This document shows, one piece after another, positions 18,602 through 26,119 of a DNA stretch of 56,463 nucleotides. How positions within the stretch are numbered: position 1 is the stretch's first letter; each line of letters begins with the position of its first letter. The notes beneath the pieces are model-generated. The model searched no databases. It was not told the DNA's origin and was given only the letters and a program-made list of their open reading frames with translations. The stretch spans positions 1-56,463 of the forward strand of contig CAIUOU010000107.1 of assembly GCA_903900845.1 (NCBI GenBank), read 5' to 3'. This stretch comes from an uncultured Opitutia bacterium (GTDB lineage: Bacteria; Verrucomicrobiota; Verrucomicrobiia; Opitutales; Opitutaceae). The translations under genes were made by a program, and so were the position numbers.

Positions 18602-21600
18602 ATGATCCCAACCAAAACCCGACCCGCCAACCTCGCCAAGCTCATCTTGGCGTCGTCGCTGGCCGCGTTGTGCATCGCGCCGACGGGCTTCGCCCAGTCG
18701 GCCGACGCCTCTGCGCTGCGCCGGCTCCAGGAAGAAAACGCCGCGCTGCGCAAGCAACTGGCCGAAATGCAGGGCAAGGCCGCCCCGGCCGCGCCCGCCC
18801 AGCCCGCCGCGGCTCCCACCGCCCGGCCCGCCGCCACCCCGGCTCCCGCCCGCTTGTCGACTGACGAGGGCGTGAGCGCGCTGAGCGCGTTCGAGGTGAA
18901 GTCCGATAAGGACTATGGCTACCTCAAGACGAACGCGGCCACGGCGACCAAGATCAACATGGAGATCCAGAACATCCCGCTGCATCTCCAGGTGATCTCG
19001 CGCGAGTTCCTTGATGACACCAACGCGCGCTCCCTGACCGACCTGTTCCGCTACTCCGCCTCGGCCTCGGGTGACACCCGCTTCGCGATGCGCGTACCGG
19101 CCAACTCCGCCACCCCGCAGGGCACCTTCACGATGCGCGGGTTCGTGGTGAACAGCCTGATGCGCAACGGCGTGTTCCGGTACACCTCGTACAACCTCGA
19201 GACCATCGACCGCGTCGAGGTCGTCAAGGGGCCCGCCGCCGTCTTTTTCGGCCAGGGCTACCCGGGCGGCGTCATCAACTACATCACGAAGCAGCCGGAC
19301 TTTTCGGGCAACAAGACCGACGTCGACTACTACGTGAACAGCAACTCGGGCCAACGGGTGATGATCGACCAGAACCAGACCCTCGGGAAGAAGGCCGCCC
19401 TCCGCATCATCGGCGGCTGGGAGGACACCCAGGGCGAGCGCCGCTTCGAGTACCGCCGCGCCAACACCGTCACCCCCTCGTTCTCGCTCATTCCGTTCGA
19501 CAGCGGCAAGGTGAAGATCACCGCCGAGGCCGAGTTCCTGCGCGAGAAGTTCAGCTGGAACGACTATGACTGGATCTTCAGCGACTTCGCGGGCTGGAAG
19601 GAAGCCGCCACCACCGGCCGGTACAATTCCTCCACGGCCACCCTCGCCAACACGATCGTCGCCAACGCCGGCAACGGCCTGACGGCGAACGTGGTGCAGA
19701 ATACCAACACCCCGACCCTCGCCTACGCGACGTACATCAACAACAAACGTATCGCCACCAGCAATTGGTCCCTGCCGGCCTACACCAACGTGACCCGCGG
19801 CGCCTACTACACCAATGCCGCCGGCCAATGGGTCCACGACGAGGCGTTCAACTACACCACCCGCGGCGCCCACTTCCGCAACACGATCGACAACCTCTCG
19901 GTCACGTTGGACCTCACGCCCTTCAGCTGGCTCGATGTCCGCTACAACTTCCTCAACGAGAAGTCCGAGAACTACTCGGTCGGCCAGGGCGGCGCGCTAA
20001 CCACGCCCTACGCCAACGGCATCAACTGGAACGCCGGCACCGGTAACCTTTCCGGCTACTACCGCTACGCCCAGACGCACAACTTCGACGCAGTCGCGAA
20101 GTTCGACCTCTTTGGCGTGAAGAACAAGCTGCTCGGCGGCTTCCAGCGTGTCAGCCCCTACCAGCAGTTCCTCGGCGGCCAGGCCTTCGGCGACGTGCAG
20201 TGGGCTTTCCTCCCCGGCGCTCGTAACACCACGTCCAACCCGGACTACCGCGGCACCAACGTCTCCCTGTACAATCAAGGTGGCGTTCCGTTCAACCAAG
20301 TCATCCGCGACCGCACCGGCGCCATTAAGCCCGTCCGCCAGATCTACTCGAACTTCGACCCGGGCTTTGAGACCTACCCCGACATCAACGCTTACCACCA
20401 GGACGACCGCAACGCGCTCGACGGCTACAAGGTCAAGAACGAGTCCCTGTACCTCAACTGGCAGGCGACCGCCTTCAAGGACCGCCTGACCCTGCTCGCG
20501 GGATACCGCCAGGAGCGCCGCTGGGAGCGTGGTCAGTACCAGCCCAACAACTATCCGTGGTTCATCTACTTCCCGGATATGCACCTGAACCCGACCCTAT
20601 ATCCCGAGGACGTCTGGGGCCACTCGATCAGCTACCAGCGCGGCCTCTATACCGACCAGAAGGGCAGCTCCTGGATGGGCGGTCTCTCGTTCGCGATCAC
20701 CAAGGAACTGAGCATCTACGCCTCCAACTCGAAGACGTTCAAGTTCAACTCCGGCCGCATCTCCGGCATCTTCGCGGGTGACGAGGCCCTCTGGTTCGAT
20801 GAGGCCCGCCGCACCGGCTTCGGCGGCACCCCGGGCCAGTCCTTCCGCTACCTCGGCCAGACGGTCACGTCGCTGCAGCAGTTCCGCGACATCCTTACCG
20901 GCCGCGGCGTCTTCGACCTGCTGAAGAACGAGCAGGGCATGAATTGGGAAGTCGGCGCGAAGCTGTCCCAGCTCAACGGCAAACTCGTCGGCACGCTATC
21001 GATGTTCCGCGGTGAGCGCGAGAACCAGATGCTCGACGACGGTGCGAAGCAGTCGAACCTCGAGGAGCCGCTCAACTTCAGCACCGATCTGTTCGCGGTC
21101 GGCTCCCCCTACCGCAACACGCGCCTGCTCCGCTGGCGCACGACCGACCTCCTCAACCGCATCGAAGGTGGCGAGGCCGAGCTGATCTGGACCCCCCGCC
21201 GCAACTTCCAAGCCGTCGTCAACGGCTCGTGGCTCTGGACGGCCAAGACCGTGTACGACAAGACCCGCGCCGCCCCCGGCACCGCCGCGTACAACGCGCT
21301 GGCCGCCGCCGGCAAGGTCGCCTCCGACATCTACTACACCGCCCGCATCGAGAACGTGCCGGAGTACCGCATGAACGTCTTCGGCAAGTACACGTTCACC
21401 GATGGCATTGGCGGCGTCGCCCGCGGCCTCAACGTCGGCCTCGGCATGCGTTATTCCTCCGAGACAGTCGTCTCCCGCTCCGTTGACTGGAACCCCCTCG
21501 CGGGCGGCTACCAGGCCGGCGACTACGTGGTGTATGACCTCACGGTCGCCTACCCGTGGAACGTACTCGGTTACCGCATCAACTCGAACTTCGGTCTCTA

Positions 21601-21688
21601 CAATGTGACCGACGAGAAGTACTCCGAGGGCTCCTTCGCGATGTCCCCGGCGCGTAACTGGATCTTCCGCAACACGCTCAAGTTCTGA
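18602..21688 (+). CDS. TonB-dependent outer-membrane receptor
   Basis: The protein has 1028 residues. A signal peptide covers about 1-31, then a coiled coil at about 38-57 (LRRLQEENAALRKQLAEM), an Ala/Pro linker to about 82, and a plug domain from about 110. Plug motifs are IPLHLQVISREFL, FTMRGFVVN, ETIDRVEVVKGPAAVFFGQ and GGVINYITKQP. The remainder is a beta barrel that ends in Leu-Lys-Phe, the usual terminal aromatic. It would take up a ligand such as a siderophore or oligosaccharide using TonB energy; the ligand cannot be told. It is a single-gene unit with its own terminator. Codon choice is strongly biased to C-ending codons, suggesting high expression. Confidence 0.93.
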   Translation: MIPTKTRPANLAKLILASSLAALCIAPTGFAQSADASALRRLQEENAALRKQLAEMQGKAAPAAPAQPAAAPTARPAATPAPARLSTDEGVSALSAFEVKSDKDYGYLKTNAATATKINMEIQNIPLHLQVISREFLDDTNARSLTDLFRYSASASGDTRFAMRVPANSATPQGTFTMRGFVVNSLMRNGVFRYTSYNLETIDRVEVVKGPAAVFFGQGYPGGVINYITKQPDFSGNKTDVDYYVNSNSGQRVMIDQNQTLGKKAALRIIGGWEDTQGERRFEYRRANTVTPSFSLIPFDSGKVKITAEAEFLREKFSWNDYDWIFSDFAGWKEAATTGRYNSSTATLANTIVANAGNGLTANVVQNTNTPTLAYATYINNKRIATSNWSLPAYTNVTRGAYYTNAAGQWVHDEAFNYTTRGAHFRNTIDNLSVTLDLTPFSWLDVRYNFLNEKSENYSVGQGGALTTPYANGINWNAGTGNLSGYYRYAQTHNFDAVAKFDLFGVKNKLLGGFQRVSPYQQFLGGQAFGDVQWAFLPGARNTTSNPDYRGTNVSLYNQGGVPFNQVIRDRTGAIKPVRQIYSNFDPGFETYPDINAYHQDDRNALDGYKVKNESLYLNWQATAFKDRLTLLAGYRQERRWERGQYQPNNYPWFIYFPDMHLNPTLYPEDVWGHSISYQRGLYTDQKGSSWMGGLSFAITKELSIYASNSKTFKFNSGRISGIFAGDEALWFDEARRTGFGGTPGQSFRYLGQTVTSLQQFRDILTGRGVFDLLKNEQGMNWEVGAKLSQLNGKLVGTLSMFRGERENQMLDDGAKQSNLEEPLNFSTDLFAVGSPYRNTRLLRWRTTDLLNRIEGGEAELIWTPRRNFQAVVNGSWLWTAKTVYDKTRAAPGTAAYNALAAAGKVASDIYYTARIENVPEYRMNVFGKYTFTDGIGGVARGLNVGLGMRYSSETVVSRSVDWNPLAGGYQAGDYVVYDLTVAYPWNVLGYRINSNFGLYNVTDEKYSEGSFAMSPARNWIFRNTLKF

Positions 21689-21714
21689 GCGGCGGGTAAT
21701 CCCGATATCCTTCC

Positions 21715-21745
21715 AGGGCGGCGCCTACGGGCGCCGCCCTTTTTT
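21715..21745 (+). terminator. Rho-independent terminator after the TonB-dependent receptor
   Basis: A perfect 11-bp GC-rich stem (21715-21725 with 21730-21740) and 4-nt loop is followed by six T residues to 21745. It lies 26 bp after the receptor stop and before the converging ftsY gene. Confidence 0.93.
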
Positions 21746-21782
21746 GTCTCCCGGTGTTCCCGCGCCTGGCCGGACGGCGGCC

Positions 21783-22709
21783 TCAATCGAGCCCGAAAAC
21801 CGCCTTGGCGTAGGTCTCGGCGCTGAAAGGCTGCAGGTCCTCGGGCTGTTCTCCAAGGCCAAGGAACAGGATCGGGATGCGCAACTGACGGTAGATGCCC
21901 ACGATCGCCCCTCCGCGACTGGTGCCGTCGAGTTTAGTCACGATCAATCCGGTGAGGCCGAAGCTGCGGTGAAAAACCCTCGCCTGCTCGATCGAGTTGC
22001 TGCCCAGCGAACCATCCACCACCAGCCAGCGATGCTGCGGAGCCGCCGGATCGTGCTTCTGCAATACCCGCCGGATCTTGGCCAGTTCCTCCATCAGGTT
22101 GTCCTTGGTGTGCAGACGCCCTGCGGTGTCCACGATCAGGTAATCATACCCACGCGCCTTCGCCGCCTGCCAGGCGTCATAGGCGACCGCCGCGGAGTCC
22201 GCGCCCGTGTGGCTGGCGACGATCTCAACCTCGAGCCGCGAGGCCCACGCCTTGAGCTGCTCGACGGCCGCGGCGCGGAACGTGTCGCACGCCGCAAGCA
22301 TCACTTTCGCCCCATCACGCTGCAGCCGCCAGGCCAGCTTGGCGGAAGAGGTGGTCTTGCCCGATCCGTTCACGCCGATCATGGCGATCACCACGGGGCG
22401 GCCCGAAGCCGCCGTCAGGGGTGGCAAAGCGGCCTCCGCGCCCGCGAGCACGCGCTTCAGCACCGCGGCACCGATCTCGGCCGCCTGCCGGCCCTGCAGG
22501 GATTTGTCGCGCGCGTAGGCCTGGCGGATCTCTGCCAGAATCTCGTTGGTCGTCTCGACCCCGAAATCCGCCGTGTAAAGCGCCTCCTCCAGCTGGTCGA
22601 GAGAGGCGGCGTCGATCGCTCGCCCGCCGAAGAGGCCGCGCGTGCGCTCGGTAATCGCCGCGACCGTCTTGGCGAGACCTTCCTTGAACTTGCGGAATAG
22701 ACCGAACAT
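21783..22709 (-). CDS. ftsY: Signal recognition particle receptor FtsY
   Basis: FtsY is the SRP receptor GTPase that docks ribosome-SRP complexes at the inner membrane. The 308-residue protein has a short NG-type architecture with no long acidic A domain. The N domain is about residues 1-95. GTPase motifs are GVNGSGKTT at 112-120, DTFRAAA at 142-148, DTAGR at 194-198, TKLD at 258-261 and GLGEQPEDL near the end. All key residues are present. It closes the ribH-nusB-ftsY run on this strand, with the GxxExxY gene inserted before it. ATG at 22709 has no Shine-Dalgarno sequence upstream. Confidence 0.97.
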   Translation of the reverse strand: MFGLFRKFKEGLAKTVAAITERTRGLFGGRAIDAASLDQLEEALYTADFGVETTNEILAEIRQAYARDKSLQGRQAAEIGAAVLKRVLAGAEAALPPLTAASGRPVVIAMIGVNGSGKTTSSAKLAWRLQRDGAKVMLAACDTFRAAAVEQLKAWASRLEVEIVASHTGADSAAVAYDAWQAAKARGYDYLIVDTAGRLHTKDNLMEELAKIRRVLQKHDPAAPQHRWLVVDGSLGSNSIEQARVFHRSFGLTGLIVTKLDGTSRGGAIVGIYRQLRIPILFLGLGEQPEDLQPFSAETYAKAVFGLD

Positions 22710-22745
22710 CGGAATCGGGTGGGGAATGCGGAAAGCCGGAGGAGG

Positions 22746-23177
22746 AATCTGGGACTCAGGAAATCAGGACTCAGAGCGCTCGCCCCCGATGCGCTTTATC
22801 CCGAGAGGCATGGAGCCGAAGTTGAGGATCAGACCTGAATCCAACCCGGCCGCTTTCATCTGCGAGCGGCCGACGGCGAAAAAAATATTCTCAATCTCGC
22901 GCACGGCCTTGAGCTCAACCAGCAACACTTCCTCCACGAGGAGATCCAACCGGTGCTCCCCGATTTTCCGTCCCTCGTAAGTCAAAGGAACCACCTTCTG
23001 TGTTTCGTGGCGGACTCCGCGGCGCTCCAGCTCCACGCACAAGGCGGACTCGTAAACGGACTCCAAAAATCCTGGTCCGAGGACTTGATTAACCCTGATG
23101 GCGGCTTCGATGACACGCCCGCTGACGTCACGATTGGCGAGTTCCCCCATTTCTCCTGATTCCCTGATTTCCAGATT
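22746..23177 (-). mobile_element. Palindrome-bounded cassette carrying a GxxExxY gene
   Basis: Inverted repeats at 22746-22769 and 23154-23177 match at 21 of 24 positions. Each consists of tandem 8-bp units close to AAATCAGG. They bound a single gene (22764-23150) whose stop codon lies inside the left repeat and whose ribosome-binding AGGAG comes from the right repeat. The cassette lies 2 bp beyond the nusB stop codon and splits nusB from ftsY. No target-site duplication was seen. Mobility is inferred from the repeats and position. Confidence 0.65.
22764..23150 (-). CDS. GxxExxY family protein, PD-(D/E)XK-like
   Basis: The protein has 128 residues, the usual length for the GxxExxY family. 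The signature GFLESVY lies at residues 27-33 after a helix (VIEAAIRVNQVLGPG). A PD-(D/E)XK-like core follows: Asp69 in EHRLDLLV, then Glu79-Leu-Lys81 in LLVELKAV. The family is widespread in Verrucomicrobiota and has no settled function; a nuclease role is inferred from the fold. The ATG at 23150 has AGGAG only 2 nt upstream. A GTG at 23183, overlapping the nusB stop, is in frame and would add 11 residues. It appears to be an insertion in the nusB-ftsY run. Confidence 0.85.
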   Translation of the reverse strand: MGELANRDVSGRVIEAAIRVNQVLGPGFLESVYESALCVELERRGVRHETQKVVPLTYEGRKIGEHRLDLLVEEVLLVELKAVREIENIFFAVGRSQMKAAGLDSGLILNFGSMPLGIKRIGGERSES

Positions 23178-23179
23178 AG

Positions 23180-23623
23180 TCACCCCGCCTTGCGGGCGTC
23201 GCGGCCGAGCTGGCTTTTCAGGCGGTCGAGGATGCCGTTGATGAAGCGCTTGGAATCGGCGTTGGAGAACTGCTTCGAAAGGTCGATCGCCTCGTTGATC
23301 GAGACCACCGGGGGCACATCCTGCCGGCGGAGCATCTCGAAGATCGCCAGCCGCAGGATAGCGAGGTCGATCTTGGCGATGCGGTCGAAGTCCCAGTTCT
23401 GCGCGAGCGCGCGGATGTGACCATCGATCTCCTGCTGGCTCAGGATCACGCCCTGGATGATCTCCTCGGCATAGGCGTAATGGTCGCGCGGCTTCTCGCA
23501 GCCCTCGAAGAAAGTCCCGAGGTCGTCGGCGAGATTGCGCGGCTCGTTGATACTCCAAGCGTAGAGGTACTGCAGCGCGGCCACGCGGCTGTCGCGCCGC
23601 TGCATGAAAAGCTCTCGACTCAT
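23180..23623 (-). CDS. nusB: Transcription antitermination factor NusB
   Basis: NusB binds boxA RNA with S10/NusE and supports antitermination of rRNA transcripts. The 147-residue protein is of normal length and all-helical. Typical segments are RVAALQYLYAW at 13-23, the WDFDRIAKIDLAILRLAIFEML core at about 77-98, and the PVVSINEAIDLSKQFSNADS-KRFINGILD region near the C-terminus. The ATG overlaps the ribH stop (ATGA at 23620-23623), so the two are coupled. The ribH-nusB pairing is a common bacterial arrangement. Confidence 0.95.
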   Translation of the reverse strand: MSRELFMQRRDSRVAALQYLYAWSINEPRNLADDLGTFFEGCEKPRDHYAYAEEIIQGVILSQQEIDGHIRALAQNWDFDRIAKIDLAILRLAIFEMLRRQDVPPVVSINEAIDLSKQFSNADSKRFINGILDRLKSQLGRDARKAG

Positions 23624-24093
23624 GCGCGCATCCTCCGACGCAGATCCGCCATCGCGAGGGCCGCCGCCGCGAACTCCGCACCGCGGTCGATCCTTCCCGC
23701 GCAGCGGGCGCGCGCCTGCGCGAGGTTGTTCACCACGATCACGCCGTTGATCACCGGTATCCGGGTGTCCAGCGCAACCGCCTGCAGCGCGTGCGATACG
23801 CTCTGCCCCACCATCTCATGATGATTCGTGTCGCCGGCGATCAGGACGCCGAGGGCGATCACACAGTCGAAACGGCCCTTCGCCGCCAGGGTCTGCGCCG
23901 CCCACGGCACCTCGTGGGAACCGGGCACGCGCACGAGCTCCACGGCCTTCGGTTTAACACCCGCCGCCCGCAGGCACGCCCCGACCCTTGCGAGCAGGGC
24001 GTCCACCAGCGCGCCGTTGAAGCGCGCCGCGGCGATGGCAAACCGGAGGCGGGAACCGTCCACGGTTTGCGGGCGAGGTGAATCAAGGCTCAT
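23620..24093 (-). CDS. ribH: 6,7-dimethyl-8-ribityllumazine synthase
   Basis: The enzyme condenses ribulose-derived 3,4-dihydroxybutanone phosphate with the pyrimidine intermediate in riboflavin synthesis. The start at 24093 (MSLDSPRP) gives 157 residues, the normal length; the frame extends 25 codons upstream but without family-like sequence. Motifs are IAAARFNGALVDALL near the N-terminus, LVRVPGSHEVPWAAQ, ALGVLIAGDTNHHEMV with the catalytic histidine region, and PVINGVIVVNNLAQA. The C-terminal part is basic. No other rib genes lie in the window. Confidence 0.93.
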   Translation of the reverse strand: MSLDSPRPQTVDGSRLRFAIAAARFNGALVDALLARVGACLRAAGVKPKAVELVRVPGSHEVPWAAQTLAAKGRFDCVIALGVLIAGDTNHHEMVGQSVSHALQAVALDTRIPVINGVIVVNNLAQARARCAGRIDRGAEFAAAALAMADLRRRMRA

Positions 24094-24175
24094 GAACCTG
24101 CTATTCGCTAGGCCGTTGACAGACACCGCAATCAGAAACTCGGCGCACGGTCGGTTCCGGTCTCCCACCGTTCCA

Positions 24176-24592
24176 CTACTGCCTGAAATCGACGGTGTGA
24201 CTTTCGAAGGGCGCGTCCGCCCCGGCGGCGAAAAGCGAAAGGACCAGCCGGAACTGGTAGGGAGGTCGCACGTTCTTCGGCGAGGTCAGCGCCTTGCCGT
24301 CCGCCGAGGGTTCCAACGCGTAAAACTCGGAGCCAGGTCGGCTGGCCGGAGTCCAACGCACCACGGCCCGCGCGGCGTCGGGCGGCACCGCCTCCCGGCT
24401 CTCATCGTGGAAGGTTAGGCGAAAATTGCCCGCGAGAATCTCCAGTCCGAGAAAGCCTTTCCCGGGCCGCGCGATCTCCCGTCCCGCGATCCTCGGGGTC
24501 TCCCCGGGCTTACCCGCGGCTTTTCCGACAGGCGACGCGGCCGGAGCGGCGGCAGCCAGCAAGCCCAAGATCAAGAGGACAAGGCACCTCAT
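24176..24592 (-). CDS. Small secreted protein of unknown function
   Basis: The start at 24592 (MRCLVLLILG) opens a clear signal peptide (about 1-20), giving 138 residues; the frame is open further upstream but lacks this property there. The mature part is beta-rich (FLGLEILAGNFRLTFHDE, PYQFRLVLSLFAAG) and may form a small sandwich fold. No family is recognised. It lies between rarA and ribH on the same strand, separated from rarA by a strong hairpin and from ribH by 82 bp. Confidence 0.65.
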   Translation of the reverse strand: MRCLVLLILGLLAAAAPAASPVGKAAGKPGETPRIAGREIARPGKGFLGLEILAGNFRLTFHDESREAVPPDAARAVVRWTPASRPGSEFYALEPSADGKALTSPKNVRPPYQFRLVLSLFAAGADAPFESHTVDFRQ

Positions 24593-24619
24593 CGAGCGCA
24601 GCGTACCTTCCGCGCCTCG

Positions 24620-24644
24620 GCCCGCAAGCCACCGGCTTGCGGGC
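24620..24644. terminator. Perfect hairpin after rarA, terminator- or REP-like
   Basis: A perfect 11-bp stem (24620-24630 with 24634-24644) has a 3-nt loop. It lies just beyond the rarA stop codon on the minus strand and upstream of the next gene. No T tract follows on either strand, so it may be a REP-like palindrome or a factor-assisted terminator. Confidence 0.6.
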
Positions 24645-24651
24645 GAAACCT

Positions 24652-26007
24652 TCATCCGCCGTTGCGGAGGCGCGCCTTGAGCTCCCGCCAACGCGCCAAC
24701 CGATCGGCGATCTTCATCTCCCAACCGGCCGACTTCGGGGTGTACAGCGTGAGCGGGCGTTCCAGGTACTCCTGACCCGAAATAGCCTCCGGAAAGTCAT
24801 GCGAGTAGGCGTAGCCCTGACCGTGGCCGTGACGTTTGTTCGCCTGTCCGCCCTTGCTGCGCAGCACTGCCGGCACCGGCTGCACCGGCTCCTCACGGAG
24901 CACCCGTTTGGACTCACCCAACGCGAGAGTGGCTGAATTGCTCTTAGGCGCGGTGGCGATGTAAAGCGTGGCGTGTGCAAGCGCGTACTCCGCCTCGGGC
25001 AACCCCACAAAATCCACGGCGTGGTGCGCCGCCACCGCCAGCGGCAACGCCTGCGGATCCGCCAGACCGACGTCCTCGCTCGCTAGGATCACCAGCCGCC
25101 GGGCGATAAAGCGCGGATCCTCCCCGCCAGCCAGCATCTTCGCCAGCCAGTACATGGCGGCGTCGGGATCGCAGCCGCGGCAGCTCTTGATGAAGGCCGA
25201 TATCGTGTCGTGGTGCTCATCCTCGTCGGCATCGTAACGGATCCGCCGCTCGCGCGCGAAGACCTCGAGGTCGGCGGCCGAAATTTCGGCGCCCTCCGGC
25301 AGACCGAGCACGATCACCTCGAGGGAATTGAGCGCTCGCCGCAGATCACCGTCGGAAAGCACCGCCAGCTCCTCCAACCGCCGCTCAGGCGCTGTCACCC
25401 GTCGCGAACCCAGGCCCCGCTCCATGTCGGCCAGGGCGGTGCGCAGGACGCCCCCCACGGCCGCGGTCGAATGAGGCTCGAGCCGGAAGAGGTGGCTGCG
25501 GGAAAGCAGCGGCGGGTTCACGTAAAAGCCCGGGTTGTGCGTGGTGGCCCCGATCAAGCGCACGACCCCCTCCTCGACGTCGGGCAGCAGCAGGTCCTGC
25601 TGCGACTTGTTGAAGCGGTGCAGCTCGTCGATGAAGAGGATCGTCGCCTCGCCCGGACGCCGGCGCGCGGTGGCTAGGACTTCCCGCAGTTCGGCGACGT
25701 TGGACATGACCGCGTTGACGCGGACAAACCGGCAGCCGGTCTCGGCCGCGATCGCCTCGGCAAGGCTGGTCTTGCCGCTGCCCGGCGGGCCGTGGAACAG
25801 CAGGGACCCGAAGCGGTTCTGCGCCACAAGGCGTGGCAGCAGGCTGCCGGGTCGCAGCAGGTGATCCTGCCCCACCACCTCGGACAGGCGCCGCGGTCGC
25901 ATGCGCGCCGCGAGCGGCTGATGCGCGGGACGCGGAGCGGGCGATCCCGGGGCGGCCGGCGCGACCGGCTCGTCGGCGAAGAAATCCCGTTGGTCGGCGG
26001 CGGACAC
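24652..26007 (-). CDS. rarA: Replication-associated recombination protein A
   Basis: RarA (MgsA) is an AAA+ ATPase acting at stalled replication forks, related to clamp loaders. The 451-residue protein is of normal length. Residues 33-50 hold the family opening (PLAARMRPRRLSEVVGQDH). Walker A is GPPGSGKT at 73-80 and Walker B is FIDELHRF at 125-132. Sensor 1 is IGATTHNP and the arginine-finger region SRSHLFRL follows. The C-terminal tetramerisation region has SAFIKSCRG and MYWLAKMLAGGEDPRFIARRL-type sequence. It is divergent from comEC, with a 112-bp shared upstream region. Confidence 0.96.
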   Translation of the reverse strand: MSAADQRDFFADEPVAPAAPGSPAPRPAHQPLAARMRPRRLSEVVGQDHLLRPGSLLPRLVAQNRFGSLLFHGPPGSGKTSLAEAIAAETGCRFVRVNAVMSNVAELREVLATARRRPGEATILFIDELHRFNKSQQDLLLPDVEEGVVRLIGATTHNPGFYVNPPLLSRSHLFRLEPHSTAAVGGVLRTALADMERGLGSRRVTAPERRLEELAVLSDGDLRRALNSLEVIVLGLPEGAEISAADLEVFARERRIRYDADEDEHHDTISAFIKSCRGCDPDAAMYWLAKMLAGGEDPRFIARRLVILASEDVGLADPQALPLAVAAHHAVDFVGLPEAEYALAHATLYIATAPKSNSATLALGESKRVLREEPVQPVPAVLRSKGGQANKRHGHGQGYAYSHDFPEAISGQEYLERPLTLYTPKSAGWEMKIADRLARWRELKARLRNGG

Positions 26008-26119
26008 GAATACGAGGTTTCCGCGCGTCCCGGACCTTGGAAAGGCATTTTCGACCCATACCCGATTTTAGGCGGAAACGCGTTCGCGCCGCCGGTGCGG
26101 GCCGGTACGCCGTGACGGC

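Noticed and set aside
18780-18860. Ala/Pro repeat-like segment in the TonB receptor gene
   Set aside because: It is a low-complexity linker of the protein, not a DNA repeat.
18443-21710. 12-bp direct repeat ATCCCGATATCC on both sides of the TonB receptor gene (18443-18454 and 21699-21710)
   Set aside because: Many 12-bp matches are expected by chance in 56 kb and no other sign of insertion is present.
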